From: JAAXGI01 sp965206975
GTDB lineage: Bacteria > Gemmatimonadota > Gemmatimonadetes > Longimicrobiales > Gaopeijiaceae
NCBI GenBank assembly: GCA_965206975.1
Contig: OZ242253.1
Coordinates: 496,001 to 560,000, forward strand
Reading direction: 5' to 3'
DNA length: 64,000 nt
Part shown: positions 18,526 through 27,014 of the stretch, one piece after another
How the letters are laid out: each line of letters starts with the position of its first letter
Numbering within the stretch: the first letter of the stretch is position 1
Translations under genes and position numbers: made by a program
Notes under the pieces: generated by a model
The model's database searches: none
The model's input: only the letters and a program-made list of their open reading frames with translations
What the model was told of the DNA's origin: nothing

Positions 18526-18690
18526 GATGCCAATTTATGAGTACCGCTGCAAGGACTGTGAGCATGACTTCACCATCATCGAGTCCCTGAAGGACCACGA
18601 GGGGCTGAACCCAACTGTCCTGAGTGCAAGAGCTCGAGCGTGGAGCGCGTGATCGGCTCTGTGCACGTGCAGACAGGCAAGAAAAGCTGA
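18526..18690 (+). pseudogene. FmdB-family zinc-ribbon protein, frameshifted
   Basis: ATG 18526, preceded by GGAGGGGG, starts MPIYEYRCKDCEHDFTIIES, the FmdB-type regulatory zinc ribbon with its first CxxC. The second zinc pair, CPECKSSSVERVIGSVHVQT, is in another frame and ends at TGA 18690. A single indel near 18605-18615 would join them into a normal-length protein of about 54 residues. It lies between the two direct repeats, so it travels with, or was trapped by, the end of the element. Confidence 0.75.
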
Positions 18691-18750
18691 CCGAATGACC
18701 GGATGCCCGGTCAAAAGGGGGCGAGAGAAAGCGGGGCCGTCGATCCTGTC

Positions 18751-18874
18751 GGTTGTCCTGTCGATTAAACCCGGCAGATCACGACATCGAAGAATCGCAA
18801 AAGCGGCAAATCGCGCGATCCATCTAGGTTTTTCAGTCATCCTGCCGTGATCCGGCCCCCCCTTGAGCGCCTGA
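18751..18874 (+). repeat. Direct repeat copy B (~125 bp), abutting the tRNA-Ile fragment
   Basis: Same sequence family as 18170-18294, same orientation. Its last bases (TTGAGCGCCTGA) run into the tRNA-Ile anticodon-arm sequence. Paired CGGCAGATCAC / CTGCCGTGAT segments inside both copies are candidates for integrase arm sites; this is inference. Confidence 0.8.
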
Positions 18875-18912
18875 TAAGCGTGAGGTCGGTAGTTCGAGTC
18901 TACCCAAGCCCA
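18868..18912 (+). repeat. 3' half of tRNA-Ile(GAU): probable attachment site of the integrated element
   Basis: CGCCTGATAAGCG (loop with anticodon GAT), variable region AGGTC, T-arm GGTAGTTCGAGTCTACC with a perfect 5-bp stem, and acceptor strand CAAGCCC plus A match the 3' part of tRNA-Ile(GAU). There is no D-arm or 5' acceptor strand upstream, so it is not a functional tRNA. Such 3'-half copies are what tRNA-integrating tyrosine recombinases leave at the distal end of an island. The element would extend leftward, covering the conjugation genes. Confidence 0.75.
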
Positions 18913-18979
18913 TTGAACTTACGGGATACGGATCAAGGCACCTTACCCGTAATGCTCATCTGAGGGCCGCGTACGGGCC

Positions 18980-19759
18980 TTATCCTATCACCGCCGTGTC
19001 ACGTTCAAGTGGCACTGAGATATCAGGATCGGTCTGTGAATCTAGCTCGCCATCGAAAGATAGCACGTTGTTGATAGTATCAGTCAAACGGTACTCATCC
19101 ACCTTCCACACGCTTCCATCAAGCAGCGTCACGCGGTTTATAAATGCGACGGTAGTCAGGTGCGAGTGGATATCATCACTGTTTCCTAGGACCGTTGACA
19201 TGAGCCGATTTCCAGAAAAATCTTCGCGGATCACCGCACGCACGTCACGCAATCGATCGCCAAAGAGATCAAAGGTAAGATACCGTATCTCTATGGCTGC
19301 TACCGTGGAGGTTGTGGAGATATCGGACATAAACATCTGAATGAACGTGTCTGCATACACATCACAATCTGGCAGGGTGTTAAAGAGACGTTCAAAAAAC
19401 CCAGCGTTGTCTAGCTCACCGTCTCTTATGCAGTTATACCCGATCTCAGACAGACTGGTGAAGTTTGCTGATGCATCGATGATCTGCACCGGGCTGTCGT
19501 CAAAGTTGATCATGAAGGTGACGCGTTGAAGTGAAGACCCGGCATTGGCACTGTCCGGAGGAACGACTACCTCCTCGGTCTGTTCCCTGAAGATTCCATT
19601 CTGCCTCTGGAAATAGGCTTGTCTCTGATTGGCCGTGCGTTCTTCAACACGGCCCTCGCGAACTTCAAGGGCGAAGGGCTGTTGATCGGGCAACCTGGTA
19701 ACCGTTTGCGCCGAAAGCGGCGCCGCGAATAGTACTATTGCGATCCAGAAAGATCTCAT
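18980..19759 (-). CDS. Exported protein of unknown function
   Basis: Not recognised. The 259-residue product starts with a clear Sec signal, MRSFWIAIVLFAAPLSAQ, from ATG 19759; an earlier non-ATG start at 19792 is possible but would bury the signal. The mature part is mostly beta-like, with paired Cys (IGYNCIRDGELD and NTLPDCDVYAD, about residues 108 and 130) that could form a disulfide. It ends in an acidic tail. Composition is lower in GC than the core genes nearby, and it stands alone beside the tRNA fragment, suggesting acquired DNA. Confidence 0.6.
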   Translation of the reverse strand: MRSFWIAIVLFAAPLSAQTVTRLPDQQPFALEVREGRVEERTANQRQAYFQRQNGIFREQTEEVVVPPDSANAGSSLQRVTFMINFDDSPVQIIDASANFTSLSEIGYNCIRDGELDNAGFFERLFNTLPDCDVYADTFIQMFMSDISTTSTVAAIEIRYLTFDLFGDRLRDVRAVIREDFSGNRLMSTVLGNSDDIHSHLTTVAFINRVTLLDGSVWKVDEYRLTDTINNVLSFDGELDSQTDPDISVPLERDTAVIG

Positions 19760-19792
19760 CCGTCTCGTTCCTGTTCGGTAGGGAAAGAACAC

Positions 19793-21520
19793 GGCGACCG
19801 GACGTGGTTCCGGGCCGTTATGCCAGTCACCGCATGGGAATATGCGGACGGACGTCGTACCTGTTCTCCCACCGGTCGGGAGCTACCCGCCCAGCATGAA
19901 CAGGGCTGTTCTATTCGGCAGGTGACCCGACACAAGGGTCCCCCCATACGGTAACTGGCAGGGTCGATTTGGATCACACTAAGCTGCGCCGACCTCTAGG
20001 GATCCGTTAAGAGGGCCACAGGCATTCGTCGTCATCGGGCGATCGCCACTTAGCGTGGCAGCGTTCTCGAAGCGTAACGCCATGTCCAGTTGGTGGGTCG
20101 ACGACCTCCAGTGTTGATTGCTCGACAGGCTATCCGCGGGTCCACGGAATCCGCAGTCCGCAGGTAAGTGTCCGGGCATGCCGTGATGGCCCCGGATGGG
20201 TGGAGGTTGGAAGTGGCTGCCATTAAAGGAGACCGGGCGACCGGGCGTGCCCAGCCTCACCCGTCGGCAGGGTAATTCGTCGGCACGACCGAACGGTTAC
20301 GTCCGCAGGCATCTTCGGTTGCCCGAGGGATTTCCGTTCAGAAGGAGGGACCCAATGAGGGAAGTGCCTCTGATCAACAATCGGTCAATTGTACAGAGTC
20401 AGCAGTCCGTCAGCCCGATGCCCTTCGTGACGCTCTGCGAGGCCCATGTGTGCCGTCAGTCGTGGATGTGGAGGCCGGGTAGATCGGCTTCTTCCCGGAT
20501 GCCGACCCTGAGGTGAGGTCCTCGGGGAACACCTTTGCCGCGCCCTCGCGCCGGATCATGAGCATTCCAATAACAAGTGAGGCTGAAGGGGAGGTTGGTT
20601 TCCAACGAGAGGTGAGGCTGAAGGGCGGGGCGCAGCGATCATGGGGATATGATCGTGAACCTCTTGCTCGACCAGATTTGGACCGTCGACTAGATACGGG
20701 CCTGCGTGGAGGGCGCTGATCGGGCCGAGATCACCCACTTCGACCGCGATGGTGCCTACGCCCTAGTCGCCCAGCGCTGGAGCGGGCCCTCTACCCACGC
20801 CTCGGGAAGGCTGACAACGGGGGACGGTTCTGCGCTTCCTGCAGAAGGCTACGGGCCTCTCCCGGGCACAAATCGATGGTATCGGCAACCAGCGTCGCCG
20901 GAGCGGCCACATCAGGCCGAACGGCCGGATTCGGCGGGTCGAGGTCTCTGGATGATCCCCGTGAGTTCCCGCAATTTGATGCTGTTTTCCCGCTATGTTG
21001 GTACTGTAAAGTTCGACGCAGGCTGACGGCAAGGATGGCAGATCGTGCAGTCCTGATTGAACTTAGACGATTTCATGCCGTGAATCACATCACCTATGCT
21101 ACGCCTGTACGCCGGGAACCCACCGAACGGGATGAATTGCCCTCCCAATGCCGTGCGTTCCCCCACCTCTCGCCACCCAAGTCGAGCGACACGCGGGTCG
21201 GCAGACTCGGGTGCGAAGCCCGGACCGCTGTGACCGCACCGTGCCGACGGCCCCCGGACGATATCTTCCCTACCCACGAGACGTTCGTACCGGTCGGCTG
21301 TCAATGACTATCGAACATAGCACAGATGCCTCGTGGCCTCCACCGGTTGGACACTGTCACGGTGAGATGCTGACAGTATTGCTGCTGGGCGGTGGGGCGG
21401 GACGACGAGTCGGTATCGCAACTACCGTCCGGAGTCTAGGCGCTACGTGGCGGGGCGGTACGTAACCGGCGATACGGCCCGTGCCGCGGAGCGAGTACGG
21501 TCCCACCTAATCAGTGGCGC
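19793..21520. other. 1.7-kb region without intact genes
   Basis: No convincing protein gene on either strand. A 53-codon frame at 20355-20516 has a good RBS (GAAGGAGG) but no recognisable protein character. The stretch 20707-20950 holds a transposase-like remnant. The rest looks like decayed DNA at the junction between island and core. No tRNA or rRNA signature was seen. Confidence 0.5.
20707..20950 (+). pseudogene. Degraded N-terminal piece of an integrase-type transposase
   Basis: Across two frames the plus strand reads EITHFDRDGAYALVAQ followed by ALYPRLGKAD, then RFLQKATGLSRAQIDG and GHIRPNGR. This resembles the N-terminal helix-turn-helix of transposases in which LRLGRADKG-like and SGLSRAQ-like motifs precede an integrase core. 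The core itself is absent. Identification is by motif resemblance only. Confidence 0.45.
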
Positions 21521-21524
21521 CCGC

Positions 21525-22418
21525 TCAGCCCCGCGTGCGAGTACGGATCACCCGATGCACGGCACGGGTCTCCGCGAGGTCGCGTTCGGCCGAGGCCGCC
21601 TCGACTTCCGAATCGAAGATCCCAAAGAGGGCCGACCCGCTGCCGGCCAGGAGGGTGGGACGAGCCCCGGCGACCGACAAGGCTTGTCGGATTTCCTCGA
21701 GGTCTCGCCGAAGGGGAAAGAGTACCGCTTCGAAGTCATTCACCGCTTCCGCCTCGGCCTCCCTCCACCGACTCGAGGGTGGCGAGAGAGTCTCCTCGGG
21801 AGAATCGCCCCCGGAGGCCACCCGCGCTTCGGCAAGACGGTGGTAGGCCCACCGGGTGGAGACAGGCTCTTTGGGGAGGGCCAATACGACCTCCCGCATG
21901 GGCAGAGGCTCGAGAGGAAGGATGCGCTCGCCCCGGCCCGTGCCGAGCGCTCGGGAGGCGCCCGCGACGAAGAAGGGGACATCCGACCCGAGCGTGGCCC
22001 CGATCCGCATCAATTCCGCTTCGGGGAGGGGGTTTCCGAAGAGCTCACTCATTCCCCGGAGAACCGCGGCTGCGTCGGAAGATCCGCCTCCAAGCCCCGC
22101 GCCGTGCGGAACGTTCTTGTGTAGGGCGATCCGTATTCCCGGCGGCCGGCGACCCCGAGAGGACAGCGCCTCGCTGAAGGCACGGGCGGCACGCACGGCG
22201 AGGTTGTCCTCGGCGGGGCCTAGCACCCCGGGGGGGAGACCCGTGAGTTCGAGTTCGACTTCCTCGGCCCTCGCCGCCTCCAACTCGAGACGGTCGGAGA
22301 GTTCAAGGAGCTGAAAGACGGTCGAGATCCGGTGGTAGCCCGACGCCTCTCTCCCGAGGATCATGAGCCGGAGATTGACCTTCGCGGGTGCGGCCCCCAC
22401 CCACCGCCGCAGCCTCAC
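21525..22418 (-). CDS. ispE: 4-diphosphocytidyl-2-C-methyl-D-erythritol kinase
   Basis: IspE phosphorylates CDP-ME in the MEP isoprenoid pathway. GHMP-kinase features: substrate-binding APAKVNLRLMILGREASGYH near the N-terminus, ATP loop PHGAGLGGGSSDAAAVLRGM (about 95-114) and a C-terminal LLAGSGSALFGIF. Start is a GTG at 22418 that overlaps the stop of the upstream membrane-protein gene (GTGA), giving 297 residues, normal for the family. It is the last gene of the long minus-strand operon starting at alaS. Confidence 0.92.
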   Translation of the reverse strand: MRLRRWVGAAPAKVNLRLMILGREASGYHRISTVFQLLELSDRLELEAARAEEVELELTGLPPGVLGPAEDNLAVRAARAFSEALSSRGRRPPGIRIALHKNVPHGAGLGGGSSDAAAVLRGMSELFGNPLPEAELMRIGATLGSDVPFFVAGASRALGTGRGERILPLEPLPMREVVLALPKEPVSTRWAYHRLAEARVASGGDSPEETLSPPSSRWREAEAEAVNDFEAVLFPLRRDLEEIRQALSVAGARPTLLAGSGSALFGIFDSEVEAASAERDLAETRAVHRVIRTRTRG

Positions 22419-23461
22419 GGCTCCGCGGCTGCCGAAACAGGGGGCTTCCCTTCGGCCTCCTCCCTTGCGCGCCCCAATTCCGAGAGCGAGAGGCCGAGCC
22501 GTCCCGCGTACCAGAGGCCGAGGAATGTCACCGGGAAGAACCCCCCCAGATGATATCCGAACGCGAAGGCCAGGGTGGCCTCTTCGGCGACGCCGTAGAC
22601 CTCGTGGAGCGCGACGAGTGCAGCGGCGTGAAACGTACCGAAGTAACCCGGCGCGGAGGGCACCGCCACGCCGAGGGCAATCGCGCCCTGCACAAAGAGC
22701 GCCGCGGCGTACCCCTGGTCGATCCCGAAGGCCACGAACGCGAGCCAGAAGGAGACGCCGTTCCACGCCCAGATGGCGATGGACCAGGCAAAGGCCGCGC
22801 CGAGGAGTCGCGGATCTCTGAGAGCTCCAAGTCCCTCGAGGAAGGACTCGACGAGAGCGCGGAGGCGGGGCCCCCGGCCACCGGGGACGAGATGCGAACC
22901 CCGCTCCAAGATCCGGAAAAAGGGCGCCGGGAAGGCGAGAAGGAGCACGAGGAGGAGGATTCCCGCGCCCGCAGCCGCGAGAATCACGAGGAGCACACCC
23001 TCGAGGGGCTGGCCCCCGATCGTCGCGTCCGCCGGGAAGCCGGGGTGGAGGATGGCGACGCCGAGGAGGAGGATGATGGCCACACCGTCCAGGAAGCGTT
23101 CGACCACGAGCGACCCGATCGCGCCGCTGACGGTCACGGGCTCGAACTTGGAGATGGACCAGGCGCGGGCGAACTCGCCGATACGAGCGGGGAGGAGGTT
23201 ATTCAGCGAAAATCCGATGCAGACCGCCGCGAAACGACTCCTGAGACCGGTCTCGGGCCGGACCGGGTGAAGGATCACCCTCCACCGGAAGGAGCGCGTC
23301 AAGAAGCCCGAGGTCGCGACAGCTACGGCTGCCACCAAGAGCCAGCCATTCGCCCCCCGCACCTGGTCGACGAGCGCCGCAGGATCCACATCCCTGAGGA
23401 CCCACCAGATCAAGAAAACGCTGACGGCGAGTCCGAAGACCGCCCTCCAGTCGCCCCTCAC
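22415..23461 (-). CDS. Flippase-like / lysylphosphatidylglycerol synthase-type transmembrane protein
   Basis: A polytopic membrane protein of 348 residues in the UPF0104/LPG-synthase TM family. Conserved elements include RSFRWRVILHPV, SLNNLLPARIGEFARAW (about 80-97), VVERFLDG and PSAPGYFGTFHAAALVAL (about 262-279). About seven to eight hydrophobic segments are visible. Members are often putative lipid or polyprenyl-carrier flippases; here no fused catalytic domain exists, so the exact substrate is unknown. The GTG start at 23461, 5 bp after the pdxJ stop, avoids overlap with pdxJ. Confidence 0.8.
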   Translation of the reverse strand: MRGDWRAVFGLAVSVFLIWWVLRDVDPAALVDQVRGANGWLLVAAVAVATSGFLTRSFRWRVILHPVRPETGLRSRFAAVCIGFSLNNLLPARIGEFARAWSISKFEPVTVSGAIGSLVVERFLDGVAIILLLGVAILHPGFPADATIGGQPLEGVLLVILAAAGAGILLLVLLLAFPAPFFRILERGSHLVPGGRGPRLRALVESFLEGLGALRDPRLLGAAFAWSIAIWAWNGVSFWLAFVAFGIDQGYAAALFVQGAIALGVAVPSAPGYFGTFHAAALVALHEVYGVAEEATLAFAFGYHLGGFFPVTFLGLWYAGRLGLSLSELGRAREEAEGKPPVSAAAEP

Positions 23462-23465
23462 GGGT

Positions 23466-24236
23466 TCAGTGGCCGATCGGGGGGATCCAGCTTCCGGGCT
23501 CCCTGACGCGGGCGGGCGCCTCGTGGACGAGGCGCCGCATCTCCCGCACCGCATCCGTCATCCCCGTGATGAGGGCGCGGGCCACGATCGAGTGTCCGAT
23601 ATTCAGCTCCTCGATCGGCTCGAGCGCGGCCACCGGGGTCACGTTCGCGTAAGTGAGCCCGTGCCCCGCGTGGACCGAGAGCCCCATCCCACGGGCCAAC
23701 TCCGCCGCGCTCCGGAGTCGCTCAAGCTCTCTCGCCCGGCTCCGATCTCCCCCGGCGTTCGCATACTCGCCCGTGTGAAGCTCGACGGCCTCCACACCGA
23801 GCGCCTTGGAGGCGGCGAGCGAGTCCTCGGTGGGATCGATGAAGAGCGAGACGCGGATCCCCGCTGCCGAGAGGCGGGAGACGGCTTCGCCGGTCGCTCG
23901 TCGCGTATTCGCAGCGCCCAGATTCAACCCGCCCTCCGTCGTCAACTCCTCCCTCCGCTCGGGGACCAGGGTGGCCTGCATGGGACGAATTTCTTCCGCG
24001 ATCGACACCACATCTTCCGCGGCTGCCAATTCGAGATTCACACCGGTCCTCACCGTCTCGGCGAGGAGGCGCACGTCCCGGTCCGAGATGTGGCGGCGGT
24101 CCTCGCGAAGATGCACGGTGATCCCGTCCGCGCCTCCCAGCTCGGCGGAGAACGCGGTGTGTACGGGGTCCGGTTCGTTCGTGCCACGGGCCTCCCGCAC
24201 CGTCGCGACGTGGTCGACGTTCACATAGAGTCTCAT
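23466..24236 (-). CDS. pdxJ: Pyridoxine 5'-phosphate synthase
   Basis: PdxJ condenses 3-amino-2-oxopropyl phosphate with 1-deoxyxylulose 5-phosphate to pyridoxine 5'-phosphate. The 256-residue TIM barrel starts MRLYVNVDHVATVREARG, with the catalytic DHVAT motif and then DGITVHLREDRRHISDRD, LELAAAEDVV and VELHTGEYAN. The C-terminal segment has SVHAGHGLTYANV and ELNIGHSIVARAL, typical of the family. The start at ATG 24236 lies 8 bp after the hflX stop. Confidence 0.95.
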   Translation of the reverse strand: MRLYVNVDHVATVREARGTNEPDPVHTAFSAELGGADGITVHLREDRRHISDRDVRLLAETVRTGVNLELAAAEDVVSIAEEIRPMQATLVPERREELTTEGGLNLGAANTRRATGEAVSRLSAAGIRVSLFIDPTEDSLAASKALGVEAVELHTGEYANAGGDRSRARELERLRSAAELARGMGLSVHAGHGLTYANVTPVAALEPIEELNIGHSIVARALITGMTDAVREMRRLVHEAPARVREPGSWIPPIGH

Positions 24237-24244
24237 CCGCGCTC

Positions 24245-25531
24245 CTAGCGCCCGGACACTCGGACGAGCGGCTCCCGCCTGAGCCGGCCGAGCAGCGGCT
24301 CGGGGAGGCGGACCGTAAGCCGGATGCACGAGCCGTTCTCCTTCTGCTCCAGGACCTCTCCCTCGCGGTGGACCCGAGCGAGCAGAGCCCCGTCCCCGGC
24401 AGGAATCTCCACCGTCACCCGGGGATGACACGCTCGAACACGGGCACGAAGTGCATCCCTCAGGGCGTCGAGCCCCCCGGGCTGGATCGCGGAGCCGAAG
24501 ACGCACGGGGTCACGCTCAGCGCGTGCATCCGGCTCCGAACCACCTCTTCCTCCTCGTGGGTGACCCGATCGACCTTGTTGAAGAGGAGCAACTGCGGGC
24601 GTTGCGCGAGATCGAGATCCGTCAGCACCTCATCGACAACGCGCTGCTGCTCCTCCCACTCCGGATGCGAGACGTCGACGGCGTGCACCAGGAGGTCCGC
24701 TTCGCGCGCTTCTTCCAGCGTGGACCGGAAGGATGCCACCAGGTGGTGCGGCAGCTTCCGGATGAATCCGACCGTGTCGGTCACAAGTGTCTCGTAGCCG
24801 GAGCCCAGCTCGACCTTGCGGGTGGCCGAGTCGAGGGTCGCGAAGAGCCGGTCCTCCACGAGGAGATCCTCCCCGGAGAGCGCCTTGAGCACGGACGACT
24901 TCCCGGCGTTCGTGTACCCGACGAGCGCCACCCGGTACTGCCCCCGTCGACCCCTCCGCTGCGTCTGCCGGGCCTCCGCCACCCGCGCGAGCTTCTTTCT
25001 GAGTTCGGAGATCCGCTGGCCGATGAGCCGGCGGTCCGTCTCGATCTGCGTCTCGCCCGGTCCCCGGAGACCGATGCCGCCGCGGATGCGGGAGAGGTGG
25101 GTCCACATTCGGGCGAGGCGGGGAAGGAGATACTCGAGCTGCGCGAGTTCGACCTGGATCTTGGCTTCCCGCGTCCGGGCCCTCGAGGCGAAGATGTCGA
25201 GGATCAGCTCGGAGCGATCCATCACGCGCACGCCGAGTGCGGTCTCGAGATTCTTCGCCTGGCCCGGCTTGAGCTCCTCGTCGAAGATGACCAGGTCGGC
25301 CTCCGCAACCGAGACCAAACCCGCGATCTCCTCGACCTTCCCGCCCCCGATGTAGGTCCGCCGGTCCGGGGACTCAAGTCGCTGCACCACCGTGGCAACG
25401 ATCTCGCCCCCGGCCGTCAGGGTGAGTTGACGGAGTTCCTCCATGTGCTCGTCCACGACCCGCGCCTCGACGCCGCGGGGCGGCGCGCCCACGAGGATGG
25501 TCCGCTCGACCGGTGTTCGATTCTCTAGCAG
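24245..25531 (-). CDS. hflX: GTPase HflX (start uncertain)
   Basis: HflX is a ribosome-associated GTPase linked to splitting or rescue of stalled ribosomes. The N-terminal domain has TYIGGGKVEEIAGLV and FDEELKPGQAKNLE, then RGPGETQIETDRRLI, the G domain with G1 GYTNAGKSSVL, G3 DTVGFIRKLP and G4 NKVD. No normal start codon with an RBS lies between the rarA stop (25632) and the conserved N-terminus; the CTG at 25531 is provisional. A GTG at 25592, in another frame with an upstream purine-rich stretch, suggests either an indel or an unusual start. The frame remains open into rarA, to 25825. Confidence 0.85.
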   Translation of the reverse strand: MLENRTPVERTILVGAPPRGVEARVVDEHMEELRQLTLTAGGEIVATVVQRLESPDRRTYIGGGKVEEIAGLVSVAEADLVIFDEELKPGQAKNLETALGVRVMDRSELILDIFASRARTREAKIQVELAQLEYLLPRLARMWTHLSRIRGGIGLRGPGETQIETDRRLIGQRISELRKKLARVAEARQTQRRGRRGQYRVALVGYTNAGKSSVLKALSGEDLLVEDRLFATLDSATRKVELGSGYETLVTDTVGFIRKLPHHLVASFRSTLEEAREADLLVHAVDVSHPEWEEQQRVVDEVLTDLDLAQRPQLLLFNKVDRVTHEEEEVVRSRMHALSVTPCVFGSAIQPGGLDALRDALRARVRACHPRVTVEIPAGDGALLARVHREGEVLEQKENGSCIRLTVRLPEPLLGRLRREPLVRVSGR

Positions 25532-25631
25532 CTGCGTCGGGATCGTAGTCGCCCTCGTACCCGCGCCGCGCCCCGAAGCCGCCCCGTGACACGCGCCGGA
25601 TCTGCCCTTCCCTCTCGGTGCCCTACCCCGT

Positions 25632-27014
25632 TCACTCCGGTTCGTGTCCGGATTCGGCCGCGTCCGCCACCTCCGGGTCCGGCCTCGCCGACTCGGCCTC
25701 CGCGCGCCGCCGCTCCCACCGCGCGATCCGCTCGGCAATCTTCGCCTCGTACCCCATCGGACCCGGCTCGTAGAAACGGGTCCCGAGGAGCGAGTCCGGG
25801 AGATAGTGCTGCCGGGCGAGACCACCCGGTTCCTCGGGGTCGTAGCGGTAGCCCTGACCGTAACCCCAGTCCTTCATCTCGGGCGTCGGCGCATTCCGGA
25901 TTCGCAGGGGAACAGGCTCGGATGCAGAGCCCGCTGCGGCCTCGAGCGCTCCCAGCCACGCCCGGTACAGGCGATTTGACTTGGGTGCGGTCGCAAGGAA
26001 GACCGCAGCTTCCGCGAGCGCCAGATCGCCCTCGGGTGAGCCGAGATAGTCGTATGCCTGCCATGCGGCCACCGAGATCCGGATCGCGAGCGGATCCGCG
26101 AGGCCGATGTCCTCGACGGCCATTCGGACGAGCCGCCGGGCCACATACCTCGGATCCTCCCCTCCTCGGATCATCCGGGCAAGCCAGTAGAGGGCCCCCT
26201 GGGGATCGCTCCCGCGAACCGCCTTGTGGAGCGCGGAGATCAGGTTGTAGTGCTCCTCGCCCGACTTGTCGTAGAGCGCGAACCTGTGCTGAAGCGCCTC
26301 GCCGGCGGCCTCCGCGTCGATCATTCCCCCGCGGCCGACGAGATCGGCGGCCACCTCGAGCGCACCGAGCACCCGGCGGGCGTCCCCGTCCGCCCCGCGG
26401 GCGAGGATCTCGAGCGCCTCCTCCTCCCAGACCAGCGCTGCCCCTCCGAGCCCGCGCTCCACGTCCGCGAGTGCGCCCAGCAGGATCTCCCGCAGATCCT
26501 CGACGGAGAGGGGCTCCACGATGAAGACGGGCGCCCGAGAGAGGAGCGGCCGGTTTACCTCGAAGGACGGGTTCTCGGTCGTCGCCCCGATCAGAACGAT
26601 CGTGCCGTCCTCGACGTGGGGAAGAAAGGCGTCCTGCTGGCTCTTGTTGAAGCGGTGGATCTCGTCGCAGAAGAGGATCGTCCGCCGCCCGCTCGCGGCC
26701 AGCCGCTCCCGCGCCTCCCCGATGACCACGCGAACCCGGGCGACGCCCTCCGTCACTGCGGAGAACGACACAAAGGCGGCGTCGCTCCGCTCCGCGAGGA
26801 GCCGGGCAAGGGTCGTCTTCCCGCTTCCCGGCGGTCCCCAGAAGATACAACTCGATAGCACACCGCCTTCGAACATCCGTCCGAGCGCCCGGTCCGGGCC
26901 GAGGAGGTGAGGCTGGCCGCGAACATCGCCAAGGCTCTGCGGTCTCATGCGCGCCGCAAGCGGCAGGTGCGAGTCGTCCGCGGCCCTCGCGAAGAGATCG
27001 GCGCTATCCTTCAC
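25632..27014 (-). CDS. rarA: Replication-associated recombination protein A (RarA/MgsA AAA+ ATPase)
   Basis: The 460-residue AAA+ ATPase is related to clamp-loader subunits and acts at stalled replication forks. Walker A GPPGSGKTTLARLLAE (about 60), Walker B ILFCDEIHRFNKSQQDAFLP (about 113), sensor 1 LIGATTENPSFEV, and the C-terminal MgsA tetramerisation region with YHYD-like GYRYDPEEPGG. Its ATG overlaps the cca stop as ATGA. Length matches the family. Confidence 0.93.
   Translation of the reverse strand: MKDSADLFARAADDSHLPLAARMRPQSLGDVRGQPHLLGPDRALGRMFEGGVLSSCIFWGPPGSGKTTLARLLAERSDAAFVSFSAVTEGVARVRVVIGEARERLAASGRRTILFCDEIHRFNKSQQDAFLPHVEDGTIVLIGATTENPSFEVNRPLLSRAPVFIVEPLSVEDLREILLGALADVERGLGGAALVWEEEALEILARGADGDARRVLGALEVAADLVGRGGMIDAEAAGEALQHRFALYDKSGEEHYNLISALHKAVRGSDPQGALYWLARMIRGGEDPRYVARRLVRMAVEDIGLADPLAIRISVAAWQAYDYLGSPEGDLALAEAAVFLATAPKSNRLYRAWLGALEAAAGSASEPVPLRIRNAPTPEMKDWGYGQGYRYDPEEPGGLARQHYLPDSLLGTRFYEPGPMGYEAKIAERIARWERRRAEAESARPDPEVADAAESGHEPE

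Noticed and set aside
20355..20516. 53-codon frame with a good RBS
   Set aside because: Codon pattern and residue content are not protein-like; probably chance in decayed DNA.
22388..23506. 372-codon plus-strand frame rich in Glu/Arg/Asp
   Set aside because: Mirror of the flippase-like membrane protein gene on the other strand; typical charged shadow.
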